DNA of 64,000 nucleotides from Phragmites australis (taxonomy: Eukaryota; Streptophyta; Magnoliopsida; Poales; Poaceae): assembly GCF_958298935.1 (NCBI RefSeq), contig NC_084939.1, forward strand, positions 7,455,501 through 7,519,500, written 5' to 3'. The notes beneath the pieces were generated by a model. That model did not search any database. It saw only the letters and a list, made by a program, of their open reading frames with translations, and had not been told where the DNA came from. Below are positions 27,090 through 38,752 of the stretch, one piece after another; position 1 is the first letter of the stretch; the number at the start of each line of letters is the position of its first letter. Both the position numbers and the translations under genes were made by a program.

Positions 27090-27170
27090 AAGCATACTGA
27101 TCTCCATACTCAAGCTTGATCATAATTTGAAACTACAATTTTTTTAAAACCACAATAACAAATAGAACAT

Positions 27171-27264
27171 ATGTTGCAAAACTATTATACCAAGATCTCT
27201 CCGGCTTGGGATCTAGTATTGCACCATACGGTGAAGAGCTCTTGGTATAACAGTATTGTACCAT
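27171..27264. repeat. CACTA hairpin module, copy 3
   Basis: Left arm 27171-27202 (ATGTTGCAAAACTATTATAC) against 27233-27264 (reverse complement ATGGTACAATACTGTTATAC); about 26 of 32 positions match by eye. Confidence 0.75.
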
Positions 27265-29205
27265 CTGTTTTACATCTTGCACTATCCGAGTGACAATAGT
27301 AAATCTAAATGAATAGCAAAAACAATCATTTTGAAGAAAATGTGTTTTCTACCACTCATTTAGATTTATCTATTGTCACACTCTTGAACGCTCAACTTGC
27401 CACTCGTTTAGTTGGGGAGACGGAGACGGGGAGATAGGGCGACAGGCTTAGGAGATGGGGCGACGAGCTCGGTAGATGGCGAGGTCAGTGACATGCTAAT
27501 AGATGGTGAGGTTGATGACAGGCTCAGGAAATGGCGAGGTCGACAATGAGCTTGGTAGACGGTGAGGTCAGCAACGGGCTCGGTAGATGGTGAAGTTGAC
27601 AATAGGCTCGAGAGACAGCTCGGGTTCAGGGAAAAGAGGGCGGCTGCAAGGTCGGTGACCGCTCGAAGAATGTGGAAGATGGGCCTGAGGGGTAGAGACG
27701 GTCGAAGTGGGAACGGTGACCATCACGCCACTTTGACCGCCACTACCCCTTGGGATCGATTATGGAGAAAATTGGAGCGAAGTGAGATTGGGAGTGAACT
27801 GATGGAGATGGGCTCAGGATTTATAGAATCATTATCATTGCCGGTTTAGAATATGAATCGGTAGAGATAAGGATTATCACTGCCGATTTATATTGGCTCA
27901 ATTATTACTATATCGGTGAGCTTATGAACCGACAGTAATAATAATTTGTAGTTAGAACCGGCAATGAAGTATCATTGTCGGTTTGTAGTTAGAATTAGTA
28001 GTGATATCAATTATCACTGTCAATTCTTAACGGCTCACGGTTAGATCCGCCAATTCAGCTTATAAACTGGTAGTAAAAGGAGGCAATGATGACACTTTCT
28101 GCAGTAGTGATGTGATATACTTCCGTTATTTCACAATATTTATTCAAACTAGCCATGGCTTGGATCAAGTACTGTATTATACTGTCCCTGAGATTGAGTT
28201 CCGATTATGAATGACAATCGATCTAATTTGAAGCTATAATACAAAATTGAGCATGCTAGGAAATAGGTCTTGGAAAAGAGAAAGCCCTTGGACGACACCA
28301 GAATGGACATACCAAACGCTTCCATGAAAGGTAAAATGCAGGTCTCGGCGGGCGTGTGAACATGGCTATTATCTTTTGAGAGGAAACGTGGCTCAATTGT
28401 TACAACAGTAATTCTGGTTAGGCCATATTATATATAAAGATGGGCTTTGAATCTAGATAGTGTCAGGAATCACAACTGCATAGGAGTGATTTATTCTGCT
28501 CTAGACATGTGCATTCAGCTTTTGCTTAGTTGGAGTCTAAGAATTTTTGGTATCTTGACTTTAATTAGACCCAATCAGATATCCATGTGACCAATTTACA
28601 ATATTTAATACTTGCTCAGTGATAATCATCGTAAATGGAAAAATATACACAACAGAGGAGGTACGTCTAAAAAACAATAGAACCAGAAGTACTAACGCGG
28701 AGTATAAGCGAATCTGGGCCTTAATATCAAAACAAATGGAGGGTCTATATTCATTTGAGGGTACCTTAAAGAACTCAATAGCAAAAACAAAAATGAGACA
28801 ATTTACAGGTTCAGGGACCCATATGGCAGCTCGAACCTAAGCCAACCAGCAAGCGTGATTTGTTTCGAGGAATTAGCAAAGACATTTGAGCCCTTTGTGG
28901 CTTCTCTGCGTGCTCTAGGCATCTATTTATGTTCTTCTGTCTAGTGGCTGGTACCCAGGAGTTCAGGTCCAGCTCTGAATTTCCATGGTCTCCTCTTAGC
29001 TATGGATAACCTTAATTAGCTAGCTGACAGTGAATCATCAGAACAGCAATTCAGCTCAAGGATGTCGATATTAGGAGCATCAACCGACTCATTTGGAGAA
29101 CAAATTGGCTTGTTGTTGGCCGCACTTATTACGTACCGGTGTTTGATCAACATGGTAGATGTTACTCATGATCACTGACTAATCTGCCATGAACAGTTGG
29201 TACTA

Positions 29206-29479
29206 CGACTGAATTATACCATTCCTGTTTCCTTATGTAGTATGTAGTGTTTCCAGCATTTGATTGAATTTAAAAATCGCATGGCAGAAGACACTTATGC
29301 CTCATATATATATAGGACCAGTGCCCGTCGGACCCAGCAGATGCCCAGCTAAAGCGCTAAATGGTGCCACTGCTGGCAATCAGACTAGCTTACGCTATCG
29401 TTCACCTGCTTTATGTCTCCATTTCATTTGAGACTTTCTGATTACCTACCCAAAAAAAACCTTCTGAATTATTTCATAC
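29206..29479. other. Unique spacer between the duplicated copies
   Basis: No gene recognised. A poly-A-like run at about 29452-29459 is the only local feature. Confidence 0.4.
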
Positions 29480-30745
29480 CTTTGGTGTTTCTTTAGTATG
29501 TAGTGAGTACTCCATGCCAAACAACCAAACAAACCATGAGATGGAGGCCTTCATTTGGATTTAATATCTAGGATTAACCCGGGGACAGGAGTGGATCAAG
29601 GCAATCTATATGAAATCGCTTCTGCTGGTTGCCAAACAAGCTCAAAAGCAGCAGAAAACTTGTGACAATTTAGGAGGACCAATGCTAATATGTGATATAC
29701 TTCCACTATTTCAATCACAATATTTATCCAAGCCCGACATAGGCTTATATCAAGTAGCTTATCCTATTGTCCCTGAGATTGATCTTCGATTCTGAATGAC
29801 AATTGATCTAAATAATACATGAAAGGAAATAGGTCCTGGAAAAGAGAGAGCACTATTGGATGACACCAAACACTTCCATAAAAGGTAAAATGTAGGTCTT
29901 GGAGTGCGAAAGTGGCTGGGTTACTTTTGATGGAAAACATGATGACTTAATTGGCACAATCCTATTTCTAGTTGATTATGCCTACTATAAAGAGGGGCTT
30001 TGAATCTAGATGGTGTCATGAGCACAAATGCGTAATTCATTTAGATCTAAACATGTGCATTAAGCCTTTGCTCAGCTGGAGTCTAAGAATTGTAGGGATC
30101 TTGACTTTAATTAGACCCTAATTAGATACCCATGTGATTAACTAGCCTTTCTTTTATCATTGGCCTCAATAATAGTCACCATTAATCAACACTTACCAAA
30201 GAAAATAGAAAAATATTATAAAACGGAGCAGGTACGTACGTGTCAAAAGAATAGAGCCGGAAGTACAATCAATAAGCATAGTTACCATTATTAAAGCTGC
30301 CATAACAAAAAGTGACACAATTTACAGGTTAATTAATTTAGGGATCCATATGGCAGATTCAACCTAATTAAGACAACTAGCAAGCAAGCATAATTTGTTT
30401 CAAGGAATATAATAAGCAAAGACATATCTAGCTAGGATGCAGGCACTGAGTCATAGCTAGGATGCACAAAGAATAGAACCTATGCTATCTCAGCAAAGAC
30501 ATTTGAGCCATCTGTCGCTTTCCTACATGCTCTTGCTGATAGCTAGCCAGGTTGGTCCTGACCCTATGCATCTATATATGTTCTCTCTGGTGGTCCATGG
30601 TGCCCGGGACCAGATAGCCTGCAGCTCGGAATTTCCATAGTCCCCTCTCAGCTATGGATAACCTTAATCAGCAGCATGACAACCCAGCTCAAGGGCGTCG
30701 GACATGGACCAACAATCTACCATGAACAATTTGGTCAAGGCGTGG
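29480..30745 (+). repeat. Tandem duplication, copy B
   Basis: Diverged direct repeat of copy A (26597-29205), in the same order and orientation, lacking the CACTA insertion. It ends just before the copia LTR at 30752. Visible divergence includes many substitutions and small indels, so the duplication is not recent. Confidence 0.75.
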
Positions 30746-32167
30746 AACACATGTAGATTAAATTAGATAAATTGGAATTGAGATGATTTATTTGTGATGA
30801 GTGATTGATATTGGTATTTATTTTGTTTGATGATCTTCAGTTTTGTATGAGGTTTGATGTGATTTGAATTGATTTGAGATATCATTTGAGCATATTGATT
30901 ATGGACTAACTGGATTTGGAGTTGAAGATATGTGTTTACTTGTCTTATGGTGTGCAGGTGATAGATGCAACTTGACGATCGATGATGTGATGATTGGAGT
31001 GCTTTGTGCCGGACAATCAAAGAGGCCGAGCAGAGTTAATGGTGGTTCTAGCTGAACACGTGGAGGTCAAGCAAAGCATAGAAGACGGATGGAGACGGCG
31101 TGTTGACAAAGTCAAGCGAAGGGGATGTGGTGCAAGTGACAAGGCGGTCAAGGGATCGGGAGCGGGAGAGACTTCCGGCGGTCAGGATCACATGACGGAG
31201 TACACACGTCGACATTGAAATGCTTTCTTATGGTGTAAGCAAGGCGGCAAGTCATGCTTTGAGAAGTGTGCAGGCGGTTTCGCGGTTTGACCTCAAAATC
31301 GTGGGAGGCCTGGAGAAGTACGTGGCATCATCACGAAGCTTGCATCGAGGTGAAACTAAGTCGTGAAGGCTCCGCGGTCGTTTGATAAATGGAGAAGAAA
31401 ATAGACAAAAATATCATTAGTAATAGGTATGAGTGTACTACAAGAGAGGAATATTTTGGGAAAAAGTTGGGAAACTTAGGGATCAAGTTTTCTAGGCCTA
31501 TAAGTAGAGGGGTAGGATTATGAGAGAGTTTGAACCAGCCAATTAAACCACCTTGTGCTACTTATTTGAGAGTTTAGAACTAGAGTTTTAGAGGAGAGAA
31601 AGATGAGTGCTTAGTCTATGTAATATGTGAGTACGTTGAGAGATAAATCTTTGTAATCCGCTTAAAATAGGGCTGTCCTATTTGAGTAATGAAGTTTATG
31701 TTTTTGCATATGTTTGAATTCTCCTTATTTTAGTTTCTGTCTATTGGTTTCCTTGCAAGTTTGCAAGTTTTCGATTTCTGGTTTTGATTTTTGTTTAGTT
31801 TTTTGGCTGAAATTTCAGCACCATGTGAGTTCATTCTTGTTGTTGCTAGAGGCATAAAATTCGTATACACATGCTTATGTGATGGGGTCTTGAATTCCCT
31901 TGCCACTAGATAATTAACTTAGAGTTCATCTTTTCTTGTTTTTTTTGCAAGTTGTAATCTTTCGAGTGCTAAGACAAATGGATTGATCTTAAATAGAATC
32001 TATAGTTCATATACCATCTGAAGAGTCGTGTTGACTCTATTTTCTTTTGTTAAAACTTCTCTCTATTTTTGTTTCTGCTTGAGTTTTGAGGTGCGTTGGG
32101 TGATCTAGATAGGAGAAGAACATCGATTTTACAAGAACTTTGTGAAGCACCTATTCACCGCTCTAGT

Positions 32168-35100
32168 TGTAACACCCTAATTTTTCCATTTCTAAAATTT
32201 CTCAAAAATTTTCTAAGTTTAAAATGAGTTTAAATATTTTTGAAAGAGAGAAAATCCTATTTTATATGAAAGCAGGTATAAATGACATAGGATATAAGTG
32301 ATTATTTTGCATTCATGCTGAATTAGGCAAATAGTATTTTTATTTGATTTTTGATGAATTTATTTGAAGAGTTTTTTCCTGGACTTTGAATTTGAAATTG
32401 GATTTTGAATTCAAAGGAAAAATAAAAAGATTAAAACTCCTCATGGGTTGGATTTTTACTTTTCGGCCCTGCTCCTTCTCGGCCTTAGCCCAGCCGCCGC
32501 CCGACCTCCTCTCCCACCCGGGCCGCCTTCCTGCCTCGGCCCATCTCCACGCGCCAGCCCACGCGCCGAGCCGCTTCACCGAGCCGCCGACATGCGGGTC
32601 CCGCATGTCAGGCCCTTCTTCTTCCTCGGTCGGACTCCGACTCAGTCACGGGAACGCGCCGGCCGCCGTCTCCCGTTCGAATCCGACCACAACCCGAACC
32701 TGAGAACTTCTAGAAAGCCACCAAATCAAATCCCCGGGATCTTCTCTATCTTTAGTCGGCCTTATCTCTAAGGAATTTGTGGAATCGAGCTTGGATACAA
32801 CTCTCCGCCGCCATTTCCGAGTTGATCTCGCTGCGCCGTCGCCCTGGACATCTCGAGCTGCCTATATAAGTAGAGCCTCCCTCCCTGAACACATCTCAAC
32901 CAGAAATCGCCAAAACCCGAGCCTTAGACACCGACTTCAGAGCTTGCTGAGCCGCCATCGCCGCCGCTTCGACCGAGCTCGCCGCCACGCCGTTCCAGAG
33001 CCTCACAGTGCATCCCGAGCCCACCATCGCGAGTGCCTGCCACCACAGAAGCTTTTCCCATCGTCGCTTTGGTCTCTGCGCCGCTGGAGAGCCTTCTCCG
33101 ACGAGATCCCGAAGCAGCCGCCGCCTCCTTCCGTCGCCGACCACCTTCCCGTGCCGCGCCGCCTTCGGTAAGCCCCAAAACGAGCTCGCCGTCCCCTTCT
33201 CGTTGTCTTCCGCCGCTTGTCGTCATGATCCGAGGCCGGTGACGAGGTTAGCGCTTGTCTCCGGCGAGAGCGCCGCCGCTTTCCTTCGGTCGCCGCTGTC
33301 CCGTTCCTCTCCGGCCGCCCAAACCCTCCCCAGTCGTCGGATCCGAAGCCCACGGCCCAGATTAGATCTGTTCTTACCTCTTCGGTCAACCAACCAGAAG
33401 CTGCCACGTGTTGCCACTTAACCCAGTCAGCAGCCATACCATGTCATCCAGCCACCTCAGCTGCCACCTCAACCTCTCTGCTGATGTGTCACCCCTGTCA
33501 CCATGCCACGTCAGCCAGAGCTACCCAGTCAGTAATTCAAGCCTTTTTCAGTATAAAAATAAATCTAATAATTCCTTTAATTGGTAATTTTGCAATTTAG
33601 CCCCTGAACTTTTTTGAAATAACAAAAAGAGCCTTGTCTTTTTGCAGTTAGGTCCCTATACTTTTTCATAATTACATTTAGGTCTCTCTATTTTTACAAA
33701 AAGGTCCCTGAACTTTCTGTTAATTCAATATAAGACCTTTTCTTTTTCCAGATTTAACCGTAGACTTGTTTTAGCCCTAACTTTTTCATCGTAGCTCCGA
33801 TTTAAGCGATTCTTGCGTCGATAGATTCGTTTTTCAATGTTCTTTCTTTTTAGCTAGTTTTTATCTCGTTGTTCTTTTGTTTTGTGCTCTATTCTTAGTG
33901 TATCATGTTTGCTTGTTTGCCGGTGATTATGCAATTAGCCGATAACATCTCGGATCAATTTGAAGAACATCAAGACCAAGAGCAAGAATACACTGAGCAG
34001 CAGCAAGGAGAAGGCAAGTGTCCTTGATCATATTGAACCTATATTTTTAAATATTTTATTTTACAAAATTGCATGCAGTGTCAATATGATGGGTAGTCAC
34101 CTATGTTAGGGTTTTCCCTAGATATTCCCTTATCATCCCTTGGAATCTAGATGGTTTATGGTTAGGAGTCTTTTATGGGTAGACTGCTTAGCTTTGCTTT
34201 TGGGATATTGGGAAGTGTCATAATTTTGACTAATGAACATATGCAGTAATGATGGTTAATATGATGATGATTTAGCAACATGGAACCTTAGGTCTTGAGC
34301 ATAGGGATGTTGGTGATAGTTGTCATGGTTATGATGTTGAATTAGTATTTGCTGAAGTAACCTAAGTAAGGACCGGTTCGTGGAGCGATAACCCAAGAAG
34401 TAACGTACCAACCACGAGGCTGATATGGGTAAGGCGTGACATACTGATTAGAGTCTGTCCAGTGTGCGTTGGGTCAGCACAAAAGGGGGCTTCTGGGTAG
34501 GAGCTTTGCTTGCGTAAAGCCTGACGGTGAAACCTAGTGGGCAGACACACACTGGATTAGTCTCTGGTTAGTGGAAAGTGTCATACAGTGACTCTTGGTG
34601 GCACACCACTAGCGTGTGTTAAGTGTCTTGCAAACACGGCAACATGGAATTTACTGACTCGTAGGTAAAGTTGGACAACCTCTGCAGAGTGTAAAACTGT
34701 TATAACAGCCGTGCTCACATATATGAGAGACTTGGATCCTCACATGATTAGAGGGTGGATGGTTTTGATTCTGGTACAAGGAGTACTAGATGGTATGGTT
34801 TTGGTCTTAGTACAGGGAGTACTAGACGGTTGTGGTATGCAGGGTAGGGAACCTTGTATGCTAGATGATGGATTGTTGGGTTACATTCATTTAATACTTG
34901 TCTAATGCTTTTGAGTCCAAATGTGTTTTCATTACTCGCATTTACACAAATAATACATTGTGTCAGCCTATTCTTGATATAAGCCTACATGTCATTATTT
35001 TCTCACACTTGCCGAGTACATTATGTGCTCACCCTTGCTTTCTCCTACAAAAACATATGCTGCTCAGTGGAAGACTTTGAGGATTTCTAAGACGACGACC

Positions 35101-35362
35101 TAGTGTTCTAAAGAGCGTGTCTTCCAGTCGGTGCCTGTGGAGTATTGGTCGCCAATGCTTTCGTCCCGCTGCCATCGTTTAGATGATGTCGTTTAGGTTA
35201 ATCTTGAGGTTGCTTAGGTGAAGTCGCTTATTGTAAGAAGTGAACATTTAATTAAATAAAGTATTGCTTTTGTTACTTCGCCTATGACGTCCTTATGTAT
35301 GTTAAACTTTCTGGGCACACATAAGCCGCACTTGGTTTTGGCCGTTAAAACCGGGTATGACA
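32168..35362 (+). mobile_element. Long gypsy solo LTR, 3195 bp, TSD CTAGT
   Basis: Starts TGTAACACCCTAATTTTTCC and ends AAACCGGGTATGACA, flanked by CTAGT on both sides (32163-32167 and 35363-35367). It carries a TATA motif, a GC-rich transcribed-looking region (32440-33500) and a 3' part shared with the LTRs at 58104 and 62354 (TTAATTAAATAAAGTATTGC, ACGTCCTTATGTATGTTAAA, ACACATAAGCCGCA). No gag or pol is adjacent. Long LTRs like this occur in Tekay/Del-type chromoviruses; the lineage is inference. Confidence 0.85.
32862..32870 (+). promoter_or_regulatory. LTR TATA box
   Basis: CTATATAAG followed by a GC-rich 5'-leader-like sequence, placed about 0.7 kb into the solo LTR. It is the probable retroviral promoter of this family. 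Confidence 0.5.
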
Positions 35363-35384
35363 CTAGTCGTATCTCGTTCCTACA

Positions 35385-36304
35385 GAAATAATGCCATAGC
35401 TCGAATTACTTGTCATTTTAGCACCGCGCGCGCACATAATAATAAAAAGAATCAATAGTTTTGAATGTGCAGAATCCGTTAAATGTTGTTTCGAAGATGT
35501 TTCTTCCTCGTAATACCACTCTAACTGAATTCCTCAACATATCACTAAAAAGGTTGCCTGATCCTCAGAATACCATTTGCCTTGTGTATTATTTCCATTA
35601 TTCGATTGATTTTTCGACCAGACCAATCGGCAGGGGCGAAGACAGAGGGGGCGGGCCCCCTATGCTTGATACGGTTCCACACTAATTGCTTCACTAGCAT
35701 GCTAACTGATGTGGTGTTGTAGCTATCCGCACTGACAAACTCACAAAATCTGTTTACTTTTAGAGTAGAGGACCTTTGCAGTACCCTCAAATGAACGTGA
35801 GCTGCCAATTTCCTTCTATCTAATGGTTGAGATGTATTCTATATTAGCGAAAACTTCCACCACTACTGTACTAGTATCTGTGACTAGTATTAACAGTTTG
35901 ATAGTACTATTGGGAGAAAAAGTAATGGCCTGGAGGAGGGGGTGCTGGAGGCGGCGAGCAGGGAAGGGTGAGTGCAACATTCCTGGATCATGGCGCACGA
36001 GCGATTAGATAACTCCATTGGTGACAGTGCGTGGTGGATGTGGTCCTCAAGGTGTGGGAGTGGTCAAAGCTGTTGTTGGGCCGCGGTGCAAGACCTTCAT
36101 CTACCAGTTCAGCCGCAACATGCTGTCGCGGCCACATCACCACTTCGACCGCAAGCTCAACTATGACACAAAGTCATCCATGGACCTCAGCGGCTGTGAC
36201 GCGCCGTCGCTCTTCAAGCTTGACTGCCCGCCCTAGCTACCATCAGGTTGGAGGAGAGGAGGAAAGCTAGGTGCTCAAACGATGGCAGAAAGATAATGCT
36301 CTTT
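35385..36304. other. Unassigned sequence between two LTRs, with a possible gene fragment
   Basis: Mostly AT-rich without recognisable genes. The 36018-36236 part has coding-like character (separate entry). Confidence 0.4.
36018..36236 (+). pseudogene. Possible host gene fragment of unknown family
   Basis: The plus frame reads VVKAVVGPRCKTFIYQFSRN then MLSRPHHHFDRKLNYDTKSS and SGCDAPSLFKLDCPP, then a stop. The balanced amino-acid usage and GC-rich third positions look like real protein, unlike the surrounding AT-rich DNA. I do not recognise the family. Without upstream exons it is probably a captured or decayed exon fragment. A Sirevirus solo LTR begins 70 bp downstream. Confidence 0.35.
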
Positions 36305-37891
36305 TATAGGGATCGGTGATGTCTTAAGAGGGGGTGAATTAGAACACTTAGAATCTATTTATTTTCAAAAGTTACACAAGATAAACTTATATCAATTTCT
36401 ATCTAAATGTGCTCTATGTTTATCTAGTGTGTCTACTCTACCGTTTAAAAGATATTGCAACCTATCTAAGAAGGTAAATTATAATAATGTAAATGCAGAA
36501 ACATAAATAAGGTAGAGAGAGCAAACTCGACACAAGAGATTTTTATCCCGTGGTATCGATAGTGTGAATACCAATCCTAGTCTACATTGGAGCTACACAA
36601 AGGATATACTCCCGGTCGCCAAGTCTCTTCCAGTCACAGCTTTTGAGCTACCAAGTCACTAACATAAGATCTCAAGCACGATGAGCCACCAAGCCACAAA
36701 GGCGAGGTCTCACTACTAACCTCTCTTTCGGTCACTTGTGCATCATCTTCACTTCGAAGCTTTAGTCACAAAGACAAGGGCCTCCGTGTCCCAGCACAAT
36801 TTTCTTGCTGCTACTCTACACCATGTCAGAGGGTCAACACGTTACCGGCGAATCACAAAGACTTCAATGAGCTAGTGTACCTCTCGGTACACAGTTGGAT
36901 CACTCATTGATCCACTCTCTAGGTTGCAACACCTATCAACTCTTCTCTTTAGGTCTATAAGCACTAATCACTCTCTAATAGTGTGCTTAATCGCCTTAGA
37001 TGAACACTTTTAGCACTTTGATGTCTTGGATGTCTTCTCAAGTGTATACGAGCTTCTTTAGACTCCAGAAACCTCAAATGATCGAGTGGAGGGGTTTTTA
37101 TAGCCTCAAACCCGCCAATTAGCCATTTTCCCAACGGCTCAGAAAAGCTGTTAACACCGGATGATCTAATGACAATAGTAGTACTAACACCAGATTATCC
37201 GGTGAGTACAACCCTAGAAACTAGCTGTTAGAATTCCACTCAAAGCCTCTATGAACATAGAACATTTCAGTGTACCTTTAATTCCATCATCGAAACATCC
37301 GGTGTATTATCTTGAGCCTGACCGAGCCACTTCATGCTTTTTGTGTAAAATACTCTGGTGTAAGCCTCTGATGTACACGATATTGATCACCGGACCATCC
37401 AATGCCTTGATCTTCACTCTTCAACTCTCAAAACGCCTCTGCAAGAAATAGTCCGACACATATTCTCCGGTATGTTCAACTCAAGCACTGGACCTTCTGG
37501 TATGTTGCTCTTCTTTTGCTCGAAACTCCGGTACTGCTTAGTGCCTAGCAACAGACCATCTAGTGAGGCATCCTTCATCTTCTGTCAGAATTGCTCCAGC
37601 ATGTTCATTGGGGTATCGCCGAACCTTTCGGTGAGTGCAACCTTCATTGAACTCCACTGACAGAATACTCTAGCATGTACAAACTTGTCTGCGTCAGATC
37701 ATTCGGTGAGATAAATCTTACTAGGACTTTTCCAATTCAATCAAACTTTATCCTGGCTCCGATGATTTCTTCATGTATTGTATTTATGACTACTAATCAT
37801 ATATTCTTGACAAACATGTTAGTCCTAATGACTATATTATTATTAATCACCAAAATTACCATCATGATTTAATAGAGCTATCTTTGCTACA
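36305..37891 (-). mobile_element. Sirevirus solo LTR, about 1.59 kb
   Basis: Read on the minus strand it starts TGTAGCAAAGATAGC at 37891, contains TTTTGGTGATTAATAATAAT, has repeated CCGGTG-like blocks (37150-37650), and ends ...CACCCCCTCTTAAGACATCA then CCGATCCCTATA. CTTTT occurs at both edges (36301-36305 and 37892-37896) as a likely target duplication, though it overlaps the first base because the terminal CA is mutated. No internal domain is adjacent. Confidence 0.7.
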
Positions 37892-38181
37892 CTTTTTCAA
37901 TAGATTCGACTCCACGTGTTCGTGAATGGTGAATGAGATTGTTGCTCCAATTCCTTCCTCCTCTGTTCTGTTGATTGGTTCACCACTGTGTATAATGAGA
38001 TTGTTACATTCATTGTCATCTTACTAGATGGCCAGTTCCATACTCGTTTGTGTTTGTGAAGCATTCGACAATTTCTAGTTGCTGAATGCCGCACCGCAGA
38101 TAGGCCCTAAAAATGAACTCAGCATGAGTTTACCATGAAACCGACAAAACGCATGCTCAAATAATGCAAAAAATGCATTCA
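37892..38181. other. No gene recognised
   Basis: Short unassigned AT-rich spacer between the solo LTR and the CACTA element. Confidence 0.4.
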
Positions 38182-38749
38182 CAATAAGAAATCAATAGCG
38201 ACCGGTGTATTCAGATTGTTACGTATATGGACATTGTTAACATGACAGTGTATTTAGATGGTATCTATGATCAGTTTGTAATACGAACCGATGGTGTATT
38301 TAGATTGAGTTATGTATATGGACATTTTTAACTACTCCCTCCATTTCGTAATATTTATCCATAGCCTCGGGAATATTTGTCTTAAATTGTTTGTCCATTG
38401 CGATAACCAATGATGCTTTATGATATATTTTTCTGCTATGCCCTTGAGTGTATATATGCATTTACTCCAACGCTGGTAAGTTACTTACTTTTATCCTTGC
38501 ATTAATTAAGGGTAGTATGATCATCTCACTGTGTTTGTTCACTCGATTTTAGTATTTCTTGTTTTGTATGCAATGGTGGACGTGGACAAACATTACGAAA
38601 CGGATGGAGTAACTATTTGTGCTGGTTATTAGCGGCTTAATCATAGTTCAGACGTGGAAGATTAAAAACTGGCAGTGATATATTTACACTAACGGTTCTT
38701 ATACAACCAGTACTGATAAGTCACCATCTATGATTGGCCTGTAGTAGTG
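38182..38749. mobile_element. Short CACTA-like element carrying a Stowaway MITE
   Basis: The right end, in reverse, is CACTACTACAGGCCAATCAT, and subterminal motifs TGGCAGTGAT, ACTAACGGTTCTTATACAAC and AGTACTGATAAG match the style of the other CACTAs here. The left end is degenerate (CAATAAGAAATCAATAGCG). TCA occurs on both sides (38179-38181 and 38750-38752). Without the nested MITE it is about 290 bp. Confidence 0.6.
38335..38609. mobile_element. Stowaway MITE, 275 bp, TA target duplication
   Basis: Left terminus CTCCCTCCATTTCGTAATAT and, in reverse from the right, CTCCATCCGTTTCGTAATGT, flanked by TA. Nested inside the CACTA-like element. Confidence 0.9.
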
Positions 38750-38752
38750 TCA

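Larger units (their letters stand above)
26821..28109. mobile_element. Non-autonomous CACTA element, 1289 bp, TSD ATG
   Basis: The right end, read in reverse, is CACTACTGCAGAAAGTG; the left end is CATTGCTAAGAACAG (degenerate). ATG flanks both sides (26818-26820 and 28110-28112). Copy B of the surrounding duplication reads AATATGTGATATAC without the insertion, confirming the site. Subterminal motifs ATTATTGTCGGTT, AACCGGCAATGA and ATCATTGTCGGTT recur. Two hairpins inside (27036-27089, 27171-27264) match the one in the CACTA at 12453. No transposase frame was seen. Confidence 0.88.
26597..29205 (+). repeat. Tandem duplication, copy A (interrupted by CACTA)
   Basis: Shares an ordered series of matching segments with 29480-30745: ATGTAGTGTGAGTACT (near 26604), GAGATGAAGGCCTTGATTTGG (26650), GTGATATACTTCC (28112), TGTCCCTGAGATTGA (28182), GACATTTGAGCC (28880), AGCTATGGATAACCTTAAT (28998). 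Excluding the CACTA element it is about 1.3 kb. The function of the duplicated sequence is unknown; no convincing coding frame is conserved between copies. Limits are approximate. Confidence 0.75.
30752..35384 (+). mobile_element. Copia (Sirevirus-like) LTR, plus orientation, interrupted by a gypsy solo LTR
   Basis: The sequence 30950-32167 matches, in reverse, the LTRs of the copia element at 39549-54014: the GTGTGCAGGTGATAGATGC region, AGCAAAGCATAGAAGACGG, the GGCTGAAATTTCAGCACC block and TCTTTCGAGTGCTAAGACA. The 3' tail resumes after the nested insertion, reading CTAGTCGTATCTCGTTCCTACA to 35384. Without the insertion it is about 1.43 kb, shorter than the roughly 2.06-kb sister LTRs, and it lacks the CCGGTG-repeat block. 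No primer binding site follows and no TSD was found, so it is probably an old solo or truncated LTR. The left limit is uncertain. Confidence 0.7.

Noticed and set aside
32386..33437. Overlapping GC-rich open frames on both strands, possible gene
   Set aside because: They lie in the transcribed part of a solo LTR with exact ends and a 5-bp duplication; equivalent GC-rich frames occur in sister LTRs at 41.4-42.6 and 60.4-61.2 kb without conserved protein sequence.
35861..38749. A 2.9-kb CACTA element starting at CACTACTGTA and capturing the gene fragment at 36018
   Set aside because: The flanking 3-bp sequences (CAC and TCA) do not match; a shorter element starting near 38182 with TCA on both sides fits better.
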